This document shows positions 7,069 to 15,804 of a DNA stretch of 40,061 nucleotides, piece after piece. Every line of letters begins with the position of its first letter. The stretch's first letter is position 1. The stretch is from Gemmataceae bacterium (GTDB taxonomy: Bacteria > Planctomycetota > Planctomycetia > Gemmatales > Gemmataceae), in NCBI GenBank assembly GCA_020847555.1, contig JADLBT010000237.1, forward strand, positions 1-40,061, written 5' to 3'. Both the position numbers and the translations under genes were made by a program. The notes under the pieces were generated by a model, which was given only the letters and a program-made list of their open reading frames with translations, had not been told where the DNA came from and made no database searches.

Positions 7069-8877
7069 TCACCCCGCCAGGTCAGCAAGCCCCAGCTCCT
7101 CGACCCGGGCGCGGGGCACCACCCCGTCCCGATCCCAGCCGCGGGCCGCGTAGTACGCCTGGATCATCTCCCGCAACCGCTCGGCCGGAAGGACCGCCTG
7201 GCCGGAGGCGCCGACCGGCAATCCCTCGGACAGGAACCGCTTCGGCAGCGTGTCCTCGGCGGCCGTCCACCCCTCGCGCAGGTTGTACAGCTTCTTCGCG
7301 GTCACGATGCGCCGCGTGGTCGTGTGCAACTCGCCGGGCGTGACGTTCCAGCCGGTGACGGCGCTGAGCATTTCGGCCGCCTCCGCGAACAGATCGGGGA
7401 AGACCCCGCGCAGGAACTTGCACAGGATGAGCGAGTCGAGCAGCGCCGCCCGGTCTTCCGTCTCGACCGCCAGGCGGGCCGCGTCCGGCGAGCCGTGCAG
7501 GCGGTCGGCGCGGGTCGAGAAGTCTACCTCGTAGGCGCCCGAGCGGTTGTGGTCGGCGCCGCGGCTCCCGACCGCGAACCCCAGCGCCATCGTCTGCAGC
7601 GCGCGCGGCTCGTAGCCGGGCAGTTCCAGTCCCTTGACGTGGGGGGCGAAGTCGGGCGCCTCGCCGCCGATCGCCGCCGCCGCCCGCCGCGTCCCCTCAG
7701 CGAGCAGATTCCCCAGCCCCTCGCGCCGGGCGATCCGGCCGAGCAGATCGAGCACCTTCGCCGCGTTACCAAAGCGCAGCTCATCCTCGCGCAGCAGCCC
7801 CCGCTCGGCGCACTCCATGCCGAACGCGATGCTGGCCCCGGCCGAGATCGTGTCCAGCCCTAGCCGGTCGCACAGGCGGGCCGCCTGCAGGACCGCGTCG
7901 GGCTCGCCCACCCCGCACAGCGGCCCGAGCGCGAACAGACTCTCGTACTCCAGTCGCACCGCGCCGCCGTTGCCGTCGGTCCCGCCGGCCGCGTAGAGGT
8001 GTTCGCACCCGATGGTACACGCGGCGCACGACCGCCGCGCCACCCGCCGGCCGGCGTTCAGCTCCTCGCCGGAGAGGGCGGCCGCCTGCGCAAACGTCCC
8101 CTGCTGAAAGTTGCGGGTCGGCAGGGCGGACAGGCGGTTGAAGGTGAGCAGGTTCACGACCGTGCCCAGCTCACGGTACTTGGCCGTCGCCGGGCCGAAC
8201 GAGCGCTCCGAGAGATCCTTCGCGATGGCGACGACGGCGGCCGGGTCCGCCACCTCGACCCGTTTCGACCCGGCGACCGCGACCGCCTTGAGCCGCTTCG
8301 ACCCCAGCACGGCGCCGAGCCCGCCGCGGCCGGCGTGGCGGTTCTCGTGGCTGATAGTCGCGTACCGGACGAGGTTCTCGCCGGCCGGGCCGATGACGGC
8401 GGTGTGGAAGCGCGGCCCGAGCCGCTCCCGCAGCCGGGCGTTGGCGTCGGGGGTGGCCAGACCCCAGAGTTCCCCGGCGAGCTCGACGCGCGCGTGCCCG
8501 TCATCGATCACCAGAACCGACGGCCGCGCGCACGCCCCGACGAGCACGAGGGCGTCGAACCCGGTCTTCCTGGCGGCGATCGCGAAATGGGACGAGGAGA
8601 GCGCGTCGTTGAGGCGGTCCGTCAGCGGCGATTTCGCGACGACGGCGAACTTGGCCGACGTGGTCAGAGACGTGCCGACGAGTGGGCTGAGGCTGAAGAT
8701 CAGCGGGGCCGCGGCCGCCAGGGGATCGACGCCCGCGGGCGCCGCGCGGTGCAGCAGGTAGGTGCCGAGGCCGACGCCGCCCAGGAAGCGGCGCAACACG
8801 TCCTCCGGCAGCGGCACGGCGGTCGCCGCGCCGCTGGCCAGGTCGATGCGCAGGTACCGCCCGTGATAACCGAACAT
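7069..8877 (-). CDS. Aldehyde:ferredoxin oxidoreductase family protein (tungsten/molybdenum pterin enzyme)
   Basis: 602 residues, normal for the AOR family. Cys284, Cys287, Cys291 ('SCAACTIGC') and Cys486 ('LILCKFL') supply the four ligands of the [4Fe-4S] cluster. 'GRGGLGAVLGSKRLKAV' (184-200), 'LGLDTISAG' (339-347) and 'GSRGADH' (437-443) are the family's cofactor-binding signatures. Members bind a bis-pterin tungsten or molybdenum cofactor and oxidise aldehydes to acids with ferredoxin in the cytoplasm. The ATG at 8877 starts the typical 'GYHGRYLRIDL' strand, preceded by GAAGAGG; a longer upstream frame reads as unlikely sequence. A MoaD-like gene two genes upstream supports cofactor assembly. 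The substrate cannot be told; archaeal AOR, benzoyl-type and glyceraldehyde oxidoreductases share these motifs. Confidence 0.92.
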   Translation of the reverse strand: MFGYHGRYLRIDLASGAATAVPLPEDVLRRFLGGVGLGTYLLHRAAPAGVDPLAAAAPLIFSLSPLVGTSLTTSAKFAVVAKSPLTDRLNDALSSSHFAIAARKTGFDALVLVGACARPSVLVIDDGHARVELAGELWGLATPDANARLRERLGPRFHTAVIGPAGENLVRYATISHENRHAGRGGLGAVLGSKRLKAVAVAGSKRVEVADPAAVVAIAKDLSERSFGPATAKYRELGTVVNLLTFNRLSALPTRNFQQGTFAQAAALSGEELNAGRRVARRSCAACTIGCEHLYAAGGTDGNGGAVRLEYESLFALGPLCGVGEPDAVLQAARLCDRLGLDTISAGASIAFGMECAERGLLREDELRFGNAAKVLDLLGRIARREGLGNLLAEGTRRAAAAIGGEAPDFAPHVKGLELPGYEPRALQTMALGFAVGSRGADHNRSGAYEVDFSTRADRLHGSPDAARLAVETEDRAALLDSLILCKFLRGVFPDLFAEAAEMLSAVTGWNVTPGELHTTTRRIVTAKKLYNLREGWTAAEDTLPKRFLSEGLPVGASGQAVLPAERLREMIQAYYAARGWDRDGVVPRARVEELGLADLAG

Positions 8878-8885
8878 CGCCTCTT

Positions 8886-9605
8886 CTACACGGCCCAGCT
8901 CCCGGCCTGGCCGTCGGTGCGCGCCACCTCGGTGACCGGGCTCTCCGCCGCCCCGCCGCAGCGGAACGCCAGCGGGACGACCTGGCTCACGAGCCACTTG
9001 CCGCCCGCGTGGGCGGACGGCTTTACCGCGCCCAGCTTGCGCCCGCTGTGGCGGTAGAGTTGCAACTCCCGGGTGTCGCGGTGAATGATGAGCAGTTCCC
9101 GCACCTTCAGTTTACTGTAAAACGGGATCTTCTCCTGCGCTTCCCCCTTGCGGCTCTCGATCTCGATGAGGAAGTCCGGGCCGCCCATCCAGTGTGTCCC
9201 ACAGTGCTCCGCTCGGCCGTCGTGCAGCACCACGACGACGTCCGGAACCCGAAAATTGTCCTCCCAACCCTCGCGCCGGTCGCTCACGTTTGCCCCGGCC
9301 TCGACTCGCCCGCGACGTTCCAGTTTCACCACGCTGTGCAGGATGACCGCCAGATCCAGGGCCAGATCCTGGTGGTCGATGTTCGCCAGGGGGGGCACGA
9401 CGTAGACTCCTTCCCACATCTCATCGTACTGGTCGATGTCACGCTGCTGTCGTGCCTCGATGAAGGCCCGAGCGAAAAGTGGGTCGAGGATGCGCACCTC
9501 CTTCACCTCCGCCAGGATGCGCGTCCGGATCTCGGCCCTGTCCTGGTTCCGCCGCGCCGGCTTGACGACCCGGGCCGGCGAGGAACGATTGGCTGCCGTC
9601 GCCAT
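8886..9605 (-). CDS. Uma2 family protein (predicted PD-(D/E)XK nuclease fold)
   Basis: 239 residues. 'NFRVPDVVVVLHDG' followed by 'GPDFLIEIESRKGE' and 'FYSKLKVRELLIIH' is the Uma2/DUF820 pattern. The Asp of VPD, the Glu of IEIES and a nearby Lys would form a restriction-endonuclease-like active site. The family is expanded in cyanobacteria and planctomycetes and its physiological role is not established. The ATG at 9605 has GAGAGGGG before it. The gene lies inside the AOR operon, 8 bases before AOR and 13 bases after MoaD, an unexpected place for a nuclease-fold protein. It begins with a basic, disordered tail of about 20 residues. Confidence 0.8.
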   Translation of the reverse strand: MATAANRSSPARVVKPARRNQDRAEIRTRILAEVKEVRILDPLFARAFIEARQQRDIDQYDEMWEGVYVVPPLANIDHQDLALDLAVILHSVVKLERRGRVEAGANVSDRREGWEDNFRVPDVVVVLHDGRAEHCGTHWMGGPDFLIEIESRKGEAQEKIPFYSKLKVRELLIIHRDTRELQLYRHSGRKLGAVKPSAHAGGKWLVSQVVPLAFRCGGAAESPVTEVARTDGQAGSWAV

Positions 9606-9618
9606 GTGGTTGCCCCTC

Positions 9619-9891
9619 TCACCCGCCCGCGTCCGCCGAGAGCAGCAGGACGTGCGTCCCCGGCGCGAGCGGTTCCTGTTCGTCGGTCACGAAGCGGCCA
9701 CCTTCGATCGACAGCAGGTAGTGCGGCCCCAGCCGCCCGCCCGGCCCGACCAATCCCCTCAGCCCCGGGCACGCGCGCTCGACCCGCGCGAGCAGTTCCG
9801 CCACCGTCCCCGCCTCGACCGCGATCTCGGCGCGGCCGGCGCGCTGGCGCGGGATGCCGAAGAACTCGACCGTTACCGTCCCAGTCGCCAC
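9619..9891 (-). CDS. MoaD/ThiS-family sulfur carrier protein
   Basis: 90 residues with a beta-grasp (ubiquitin-like) pattern and the diagnostic C-terminal Gly-Gly ('LLLSADAGG'). In this family the terminal glycine is adenylated and thiocarboxylated to carry sulfur, in MoaD for the dithiolene of molybdopterin. The start is GTG at 9891, preceded by GGGGAGTGAGGC that overlaps the stop of the amidohydrolase gene, so translation is probably coupled. Placement with AOR suggests a dedicated carrier for that enzyme's tungsto- or molybdopterin. No MoaE, MoaB or MoeB gene is in the window. A ThiS or other sulfur-carrier role cannot be excluded by sequence alone. Confidence 0.87.
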   Translation of the reverse strand: MATGTVTVEFFGIPRQRAGRAEIAVEAGTVAELLARVERACPGLRGLVGPGGRLGPHYLLSIEGGRFVTDEQEPLAPGTHVLLLSADAGG

Positions 9892-9894
9892 GCC

Positions 9895-10743
9895 TCACTC
9901 CCCCTTGCCGAAGAAGAACTCCTCCGCCGTCCGCCGCAGCAGCCAGTCCCGGTCCTGGGCCGTCAGGAACTTGAGCCGCGTGCGGACCAGGTCGATGCTC
10001 GCCTGGTAGGTGTGCGGCTTCTGTACCTGGAACGGGCAGTCGCTCTCCCACAGGCAGCGCTGCGGTGTGAACGCCCGGACAACCTGCTGGATCAGCCCGG
10101 CCAGATCGTCGTATGGCGGCTGCCGGCGCCCGAGGGCATAGAACGCGCCGACCTTGACCAGGACGCGCTTGTGGGCCGCCAGCGCGCACAGCGCCTTGAC
10201 GTCCTTCGCGCGGATGGTCCCGTCGGCCCCGATCCGGCACAGGTGGTCGATGATGACCGGGGTGTCGGGGAACCGGCGGCACATCCGGTCCAGCTCGGGC
10301 AGAGCGTCCGGGTCGATCAGGCAGCTCATGGCCTGGTTGGTCTTGGCCCCCTGGGCGAACATGCGGGCGTACCCCTCCGGCTCCAGCCAGCGCGCCGGCG
10401 GCTGGCGGCTCAGGCGCGGGTGGATCCGGAACGCCCGGATCCGACGCTTCGCCAGGGCCGCCATCGCGTGCGCCACGTCCCTGGCGTGCGGGTCGATGAC
10501 CGCCGTCCCGACAAAAACCCCTTTGTGGAGCTGAATCATGTCGAGCAGGTAGCGGTTGTCGAAACCGTAGTACGACATCTGAATCAGGTTGACCCGGTTC
10601 ACGCCGGCCGGGCGCATGTGCTTGAACAACTCCTCGGGCGTGAACGACGGCGGCTGCATGTCCTCGCGCCGGAAGCCGGCCGCGAGCGGGTAGTGGGCGA
10701 GGTCGGGTGTCCAGACGTGAACGTGTGCGTCGATGTAGTTCAT
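9895..10743 (-). CDS. Amidohydrolase family (amidohydrolase_2 / COG2159-type) metal-dependent hydrolase
   Basis: 282 residues. The N-terminal 'YIDAHVHVWTPD' gives the His-X-His metal motif (His7, His9). The remaining TIM-barrel features are present: 'RAFRIHPRL', 'PVIIDHLCRIGADG' and 'CLWESDCPFQ', which supply further His and Asp ligands. This branch includes decarboxylases and lactonases of the ACMSD / 2-pyrone-4,6-dicarboxylate lactonase type. The ATG at 10743 is preceded by a weak site (GACCGG); an upstream in-frame start at 10881 would run through a palindromic repeat and was rejected. It is the first gene of the AOR operon, 3 bases before moaD, so its product may act on or produce the AOR substrate. 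That link is inference. Confidence 0.85.
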   Translation of the reverse strand: MNYIDAHVHVWTPDLAHYPLAAGFRREDMQPPSFTPEELFKHMRPAGVNRVNLIQMSYYGFDNRYLLDMIQLHKGVFVGTAVIDPHARDVAHAMAALAKRRIRAFRIHPRLSRQPPARWLEPEGYARMFAQGAKTNQAMSCLIDPDALPELDRMCRRFPDTPVIIDHLCRIGADGTIRAKDVKALCALAAHKRVLVKVGAFYALGRRQPPYDDLAGLIQQVVRAFTPQRCLWESDCPFQVQKPHTYQASIDLVRTRLKFLTAQDRDWLLRRTAEEFFFGKGE

Positions 10744-10797
10744 CCGGTCATTATCGCCGCGCCTCTCCGTCGCGCCCAGCGTTTCTCTGCCAGGCGG

Positions 10798-10859
10798 TTC
10801 TTCCTGCCGCTTGCGGCCTGGCGGACTCCTGCTCGCCAGGCCGCAAGCGGCCAGAAGAA
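10798..10859. repeat. Long palindrome (repeat family B copy 1), terminator-like
   Basis: Arms 10806-10823 and 10834-10851 are an 18-bp perfect inverted repeat (GCCGCTTGCGGCCTGGCG and its complement) with a 10-base loop. The stem is extended by TTCTTC (10798-10803) and GAAGAA (10854-10859) across a 2-base internal loop. It lies between the stop of the giant phosphoesterase gene and the start of the amidohydrolase gene, both on the minus strand. The 17-base core GCCGCTTGCGGCCTGGC recurs at 15701-15717 and 35442-35458. Confidence 0.7.
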
Positions 10860-10887
10860 AGTTCGAGGCGATCCCGTACAAGAGGTG

Positions 10888-13800
10888 TCAGGGGACCGGA
10901 GGGCCACCGCCCGCCGCCTCGAACGCGCCGATGTCCACCGTTCCGTTGACGATCCGAAGGAACCCGCGCTGGTCGGTCGGGATGGCGGTAACGTGCGCAT
11001 TCCCGCCCCGGTCGATGGCGGGGCTGCCGGACAGCAGGGCGACCGTCTGCGTCGGGCCACCATTGTCCGCCAGGGTGCCCAGTCCGGGCGCGCTCACCCC
11101 GACCTGATTGCCGTTCACCCCGTTCGCCAACCCGCCGCCGCCGCCGGTCCCGATCAGGTTGAACGCGCTCGTCGCGTCCGTCGCCCCGGCGATGTCGCTG
11201 GCCGTCGTGCCCGGCGCCGCCCCGCGGAAGTTGCCGGCCACGATGGTGTTGAACAGCTTCGCCGGAGTAACGGCGCGGAGCCCCCCGCCGACGCCGGAGT
11301 CCGCAACCACGCGGTTGGCGGTCAGGGTAGAACTCAGGATCTGGATGGCCCCGGCGCTGTTGATCCCGCCGCCCCGCGACCCGGCGCTGTTGCCGTAAAT
11401 CGTGGAGTTGGTCACCTCCAGGATCGTACCGGCGCTGTCGATGCCGCCGCCCTCGGAGCTGGCGGTGTTGTTCGCCAGGGTGCTGCTGTGTACGGTCAGT
11501 GTGCCGTCGTTGTGGATCCCGCCGCCGTCGGACCCGGAGACGTTGTCGGCCAGGGTGGTGCCGTTGACCGTCAGCGTCCCCGTCCCGCGGTTGGTGATGG
11601 CGCCGCCGCTGGAGGCGGCGCTGTTGCCGGTGAAGGTGCTGCTGCTGACCGTCATCTGCCCGGAACTGGCGACGGCGCCGCCCGAGCCGCCCGCGGTGGC
11701 GGTGTTGCCCTGGAACGTCGAGCTGGTCACCAGCGCCGTCCCGGAGCTGATGTTGTTGATCGCGGCGCCCGAGCCGCCCGCGACAGAGTTGCCGGTGAAG
11801 GTGGCGTTGGTCACGGTGAGGGCGCCGACGTTGTAGATGGCCCCGCCGCCGCTGGACCCGGCGGCGTTGCCGACGAACGCGACGTTGCTGACCGTCAGAG
11901 TGCCGAAGTTGAGCAGGCCGGCGCCGTAATTCTTACCCGCGGCGACGGCGCTCCCGCCGGCGATTGTTAGCCCGCTCACGGCGGCCACGAGGCTCAGATC
12001 CCGGGTGAAGATGCGGCCGACGACGAGAACTCGGTCGCGGTTATCGCCGCTGATGGTCAGGGTGGCCGCCCCGGGGCCCTGGACGAACACCGGACGAAGG
12101 ATGGCGAGCGGGCCGCCGGTCAGCGTGATGGTCTGCGGCCCGGCCGGCAGCGCGACCTGGATGGTGTCGTTCGTCCCGCGGATGCCGGTGACCTGGGCCT
12201 GCTCGCCCGCCGTCAGGACGCGCCCCAGTGTGCCGTTCACCACCGCCAGCGCCTCCCGCAGCGTGAGCACACCGTCCGCGGTCGTGTCGTCGCCGAGGCC
12301 GTTGACGATGAGGATCGACTGGGTACTGTCCGGATTGACCACGATCCCCGCCTGGGTGCCGGTGATTGACGGGGTTGTGGTGTCGGTGGCCGTCAGAGAG
12401 TGGGTTCCGGGCGTGACGAGCGTGACGGTGAAGGTGCGGACGCCGCTGTCGCCCGCGGTGAACGTGTAATCCGCGGGCAGCAGCGCCTGGCCGTCGCTGC
12501 TCGTGAGGTGGATCGTTCCGCGGTAGCCGGTGGCGGTGTTGCCGAACGGATCCTTCGCGACGACCGTGACGGTGTCGGGATGCCCGGCGATGACGGTCGA
12601 GGGGAAGTTGGCCACGGCCAGGGTGCTGGCGGCGGCCGGATGCACCACGAGCTGGGCCTCGGTGAACGGCTGGCCCGTCGTCGAATCGGTGACGAAGATC
12701 GACTGAGGGCCGGCGGTCTTCAGCGTGACGACGAACGTATGGGTTCCGCCGTCCGCCGGGGAGAAGATGTAGTTCGCGGGCAAGTCCGCGAGCAGGTCCG
12801 TGGTCCAGAAGTGGACCGCCCGGGCGTAGTCGGTGACCGGGTTGTTCGACTGGTCCAGGGCAGAAAGCGTCAGGGTGAACTGCACGCCAGCGGTCGTTTC
12901 CACCGGCGCGCCGATCTCCAGGTGGATGATCACGGCCCCGGCGACGGCGCTGCTCACATTGGAGTAGGCGGACGCTCCGCCGGCGTTGGTCGCCTGCACG
13001 CGGTAGTAGTAGCGCGTCCCCGTGGTCAGCCCGGTGTCACTGTAGGCGGCGACGTTGGCGCCGACCGTGGCGAGCGGGGCGAACGTCACGCCGTTGGTCG
13101 AGCGCTCGATGGTGTAGCCTGCCTCGTTGGTCGCCTGGTCGGTCCAGGCGAGATCGACCTGGGTCGCCGAGACGGACCGGGCGAGCAGGTTGGTCGGCGT
13201 CCCGTTCGGCGGCACGGTGAGGGTCAGCGAGTCGATGACCTGGCCCGGGAAGTCCCAGGCGCCGGCGAACTCGAAGGTGATCTGGTACGCGGTGGCCGTG
13301 ACCAGCATGGCGCCGTAGTCGCCGTTGAAGCGGAACTGGCTCTCCGGGATGGGGGTGCCGAAGTCGTCGCGGCCCCGGCCGCCGAGGCCGTTGACGAAGT
13401 ACGGCAGGCCGCCGACGTCGAGCCGCTCGTAGTTCCTCGCATAGGCCGACAGGACGGCGCTCGCCCCCCACTGCTCGAACGGCCAGCGCATGACCGGAAA
13501 CGGCACGGTGGACGAGTAGGGGGAGCCGTTGAAGTACACCAGCTTCCACGGAGCCGTCGAGGCCGCGAGCCGGTTTTGCAGCCACGCCCCCTGGGTCGAG
13601 GTGTCCCAGTTGCGGTCCGGCTCGTTCGCGTCGCTGTTGAGGGCGAACAGCTGGACGGGGCCGGCGGCGAAGTCGTAGTACCGTTCGTTGTTCGGGAGGG
13701 CGAAGTAGTCGAGGTACGGGGCGTACCCGTCCACCCCGGCGTAGTCCCGGTGCCCGAGGGCGGGCCAGAACTTGTTCGCCGCGGCGCCCGCCCCGTACGC

Positions 13801-15585
13801 GCCGTGGTACGGGTAGATGTAGTCGTGGTAGTACTGACCGACATTCGCGTCGATCGTCGCCGCCGAGCCCGAGGGCGCGTTGTTCCCGCCGAGGGTGATC
13901 ACGAAGTCGGGGTTCCAGCCATGCACCAGGGCGGCCACCTTCTGCTCGGCGGTACTCGCCTGGCCGTACTCGCCGATCACGGCAAAGCGCACCACGGTCG
14001 GAGGCGGACTGACCTGGATCGTGGCGTGGCCGGCGGCGATGCCGGGGCTGTTCGGATCCGCGACGGTCAGTGTCTGGGTGCCGGCCGTTTGCAGCGTCAC
14101 CCCGTTCGCGAACGTGTGAACACCGCGGTCGGCACTTCCGAAGGTGTAATTGGCGGGCAGGACGGCCCCGCCGTCCGAGCTGGAAAACTGCACGACGCCG
14201 GCGTAGCCCGCGGCGACGCGGTTGAACGTGTCCACCGCCGTCACCGCCGCGGTGAGCGGGTTGCCGGTGGTCGCGGTCGCCGGGGCGCTGACGAGCAGCC
14301 GCACCGCCGGCCCGCGAGCGAAGTCGTTGGCCGCGGCGGTCGGGGCGGACTGGCCCGCCCCGTTGGCAGAGCGGACCCGGTAGAAGTACTGCGCTCCCGC
14401 GGTCAGCCCGCTATCGGTGTAGCTCGTGACGTTGGCGCCGACGGTCGTGCGCGGAGCGAAGAGCGTGCCGTCGGTCGAGCGCTCGATGACGAACCCCGTC
14501 TCGTTGGTGGAGTTGTCCGCCCACCCGAGGGTCAGCTGCTGCGTGGCCGTCGCTGCCACCGTCGGGCTGCCGGGGACCGCCGGCACCTGCCCCGCCGGGT
14601 TGGCGAGCAGCGTGATCTCGTCAATGACCTGGCCGGGGAAATCCCAGGCACCGATGAACTGGAACGTGATCTGGTTCTCGTCCGCGACCACGTACCCGGC
14701 GCCGTAGTCCGCGTTGAACCGCACGAGGCTCTCGGGGATCGGCGTGCCGAACGTGCCCGAGCCGCCGCCGCCCAGCCCGTTGACGATGTAAGGGATCCCG
14801 TCCACCTCGAGGCGCTCGTACTCGTGCTCGTGCCCCGCCAGCACCGCATCGGCCCCCCACGCGGCGAACGGCCACTGCATCACCGGGCTCATGCCGTGCG
14901 ACGCCCCGGATGCGTAAGGGGCGTGGTGCATGTACACGATCTTCCAGACAGCCGTGGACGCCGCCAGCCCGGCCTGCAGCCACTGAGCCTGGACGGAGGT
15001 GCTGGTGCGGCCGTCCGGCTCGTTGCTGTCGCTGTCCAGGCAGAAGAAGTCCACCACCCCATGCGAGAACTTGTAGTACCGCTCGTTCCCCGGGAGGCTA
15101 AAGTACGCGAGGAGGGGATCGGCGCCCGCCGGAAACGGCTCCGACCGATCCCCCCAGTCGTGATTGCCCAGGGACGGAAAGAAGCGGTTCGTCCCGGTGG
15201 GCGACCCCGGCCCGTAACCGACCCCGCCGTTGCCGAGGAAGCCGGTGCCGTAGGCGGCGATGAAGTCGGGATTGACATACGGGTAGATGTAGTCGTGGTA
15301 ATACTTCCCGATGTTCGTGTCGATCGTGTCAGCCCCGCCGAGTTCGTAGTTATTGTCCCCCATCGTGATGATGAGATCCGGGTTCAAGTTATGCACGAGG
15401 GTCGCGACTTTTCCCTCGGCCTTGCTGTTGGCGCCGAAATCCCCGAGGACGGCAAACCGCGTGACGTTGCCCGCGGGCGTTACGCGGTCTTCCAGCGCCT
15501 CCAGCCACAGTCGGCGCGTCGGGCGCGGCCGCGCCTTCGGCGACACCTTCCGCGGCGAAATCCACCTGGCCAGAAATCGAAACAT
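10888..15585 (-). CDS. Giant secreted protein: two metallophosphoesterase domains, FN3 and Ig-like repeats, beta-helix
   Basis: 1565 residues. Residues 1-40 are basic and end in 'LEALEDRVTPAGN', the N-terminal motif of many large planctomycete exported proteins. Domain 1 (about 42-325) is a calcineurin-like phosphoesterase with GDFG 48-51, GDNNY 76-80, GNHDW 140-144, 'MHHAPY' 219-224 and GHEHEYER 251-258, all metal ligands present. Then come FN3 (about 335-420) and an Ig-like repeat. A second phosphoesterase-like domain (about 532-790) has every catalytic motif changed. FN3 (about 795-880), two Ig-like repeats and a CSLREA-like segment ('GVLTLREAL', about 1104-1112) lead to a parallel beta-helix of 'SGGGAIYN'-type repeats (about 1200-1440). 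A 'DNGGPTQTVALLSGSPAID' anchor-type end follows. AAGGGGGAT precedes the ATG. It is likely a surface or extracellular phosphatase-adhesin. Confidence 0.9.
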   Translation of the reverse strand: MFRFLARWISPRKVSPKARPRPTRRLWLEALEDRVTPAGNVTRFAVLGDFGANSKAEGKVATLVHNLNPDLIITMGDNNYELGGADTIDTNIGKYYHDYIYPYVNPDFIAAYGTGFLGNGGVGYGPGSPTGTNRFFPSLGNHDWGDRSEPFPAGADPLLAYFSLPGNERYYKFSHGVVDFFCLDSDSNEPDGRTSTSVQAQWLQAGLAASTAVWKIVYMHHAPYASGASHGMSPVMQWPFAAWGADAVLAGHEHEYERLEVDGIPYIVNGLGGGGSGTFGTPIPESLVRFNADYGAGYVVADENQITFQFIGAWDFPGQVIDEITLLANPAGQVPAVPGSPTVAATATQQLTLGWADNSTNETGFVIERSTDGTLFAPRTTVGANVTSYTDSGLTAGAQYFYRVRSANGAGQSAPTAAANDFARGPAVRLLVSAPATATTGNPLTAAVTAVDTFNRVAAGYAGVVQFSSSDGGAVLPANYTFGSADRGVHTFANGVTLQTAGTQTLTVADPNSPGIAAGHATIQVSPPPTVVRFAVIGEYGQASTAEQKVAALVHGWNPDFVITLGGNNAPSGSAATIDANVGQYYHDYIYPYHGAYGAGAAANKFWPALGHRDYAGVDGYAPYLDYFALPNNERYYDFAAGPVQLFALNSDANEPDRNWDTSTQGAWLQNRLAASTAPWKLVYFNGSPYSSTVPFPVMRWPFEQWGASAVLSAYARNYERLDVGGLPYFVNGLGGRGRDDFGTPIPESQFRFNGDYGAMLVTATAYQITFEFAGAWDFPGQVIDSLTLTVPPNGTPTNLLARSVSATQVDLAWTDQATNEAGYTIERSTNGVTFAPLATVGANVAAYSDTGLTTGTRYYYRVQATNAGGASAYSNVSSAVAGAVIIHLEIGAPVETTAGVQFTLTLSALDQSNNPVTDYARAVHFWTTDLLADLPANYIFSPADGGTHTFVVTLKTAGPQSIFVTDSTTGQPFTEAQLVVHPAAASTLAVANFPSTVIAGHPDTVTVVAKDPFGNTATGYRGTIHLTSSDGQALLPADYTFTAGDSGVRTFTVTLVTPGTHSLTATDTTTPSITGTQAGIVVNPDSTQSILIVNGLGDDTTADGVLTLREALAVVNGTLGRVLTAGEQAQVTGIRGTNDTIQVALPAGPQTITLTGGPLAILRPVFVQGPGAATLTISGDNRDRVLVVGRIFTRDLSLVAAVSGLTIAGGSAVAAGKNYGAGLLNFGTLTVSNVAFVGNAAGSSGGGAIYNVGALTVTNATFTGNSVAGGSGAAINNISSGTALVTSSTFQGNTATAGGSGGAVASSGQMTVSSSTFTGNSAASSGGAITNRGTGTLTVNGTTLADNVSGSDGGGIHNDGTLTVHSSTLANNTASSEGGGIDSAGTILEVTNSTIYGNSAGSRGGGINSAGAIQILSSTLTANRVVADSGVGGGLRAVTPAKLFNTIVAGNFRGAAPGTTASDIAGATDATSAFNLIGTGGGGGLANGVNGNQVGVSAPGLGTLADNGGPTQTVALLSGSPAIDRGGNAHVTAIPTDQRGFLRIVNGTVDIGAFEAAGGGPPVP

Positions 15586-15700
15586 GGTGCATCCCCCTTG
15601 TGGTCGTTGTTCGCGTGGTCGTGTTGCCTCCGGCCTGCTGTCTGCCCGAAGAGTTGCGATTGGCGCGGCGTAATACGGCATCGCCGTGGGTGTACTTGCT

Positions 15701-15717
15701 GCCGCTTGCGGCCTGGC
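15701..15717. repeat. Repeat family B copy 2
   Basis: GCCGCTTGCGGCCTGGC is identical over 17 bases to the arms at 10806-10822 and 35442-35458. Here it forms only a short local stem (GCTGCC ... GGCAGC) rather than the long perfect palindrome seen at copy 1. Confidence 0.65.
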
Positions 15718-15738
15718 AGCGGTTTGAAAACCTGCCGA

Positions 15739-15789
15739 CGAGCCCCCGGCGTCAGCGCGGGGCCGCTCCGCGCTGACGCCTGGGGCTCG
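15739..15789. terminator. Strong 22-bp hairpin, probable terminator of the exopolysaccharide cluster
   Basis: Arms 15739-15760 and 15768-15789 match at 21 of 22 positions (CGAGCCCC[C/A]GGCGTCAGCGCGG) around the 7-base loop GGCCGCT. It begins 15 bases beyond the DegT stop codon. There is no U tract, so termination would rest on the stem alone. It may instead be a mobile-type intergenic palindrome. Confidence 0.6.
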
Positions 15790-15804
15790 TTTGGCAACCA
15801 CTTC

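Larger units (their letters stand above)
15586..15804. other. Intergenic region downstream of the exopolysaccharide cluster, with nested palindromes
   Basis: These 219 bases separate the DegT aminotransferase stop from the giant phosphoesterase start, both on the minus strand. They must hold the phosphoesterase promoter and probably the cluster's terminator. They contain a copy of the family B core (15701-15717), the short hairpin GGTTTGAAAACC (15721-15732) and the strong hairpin at 15739-15789. No coding frame is credible. Confidence 0.6.
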
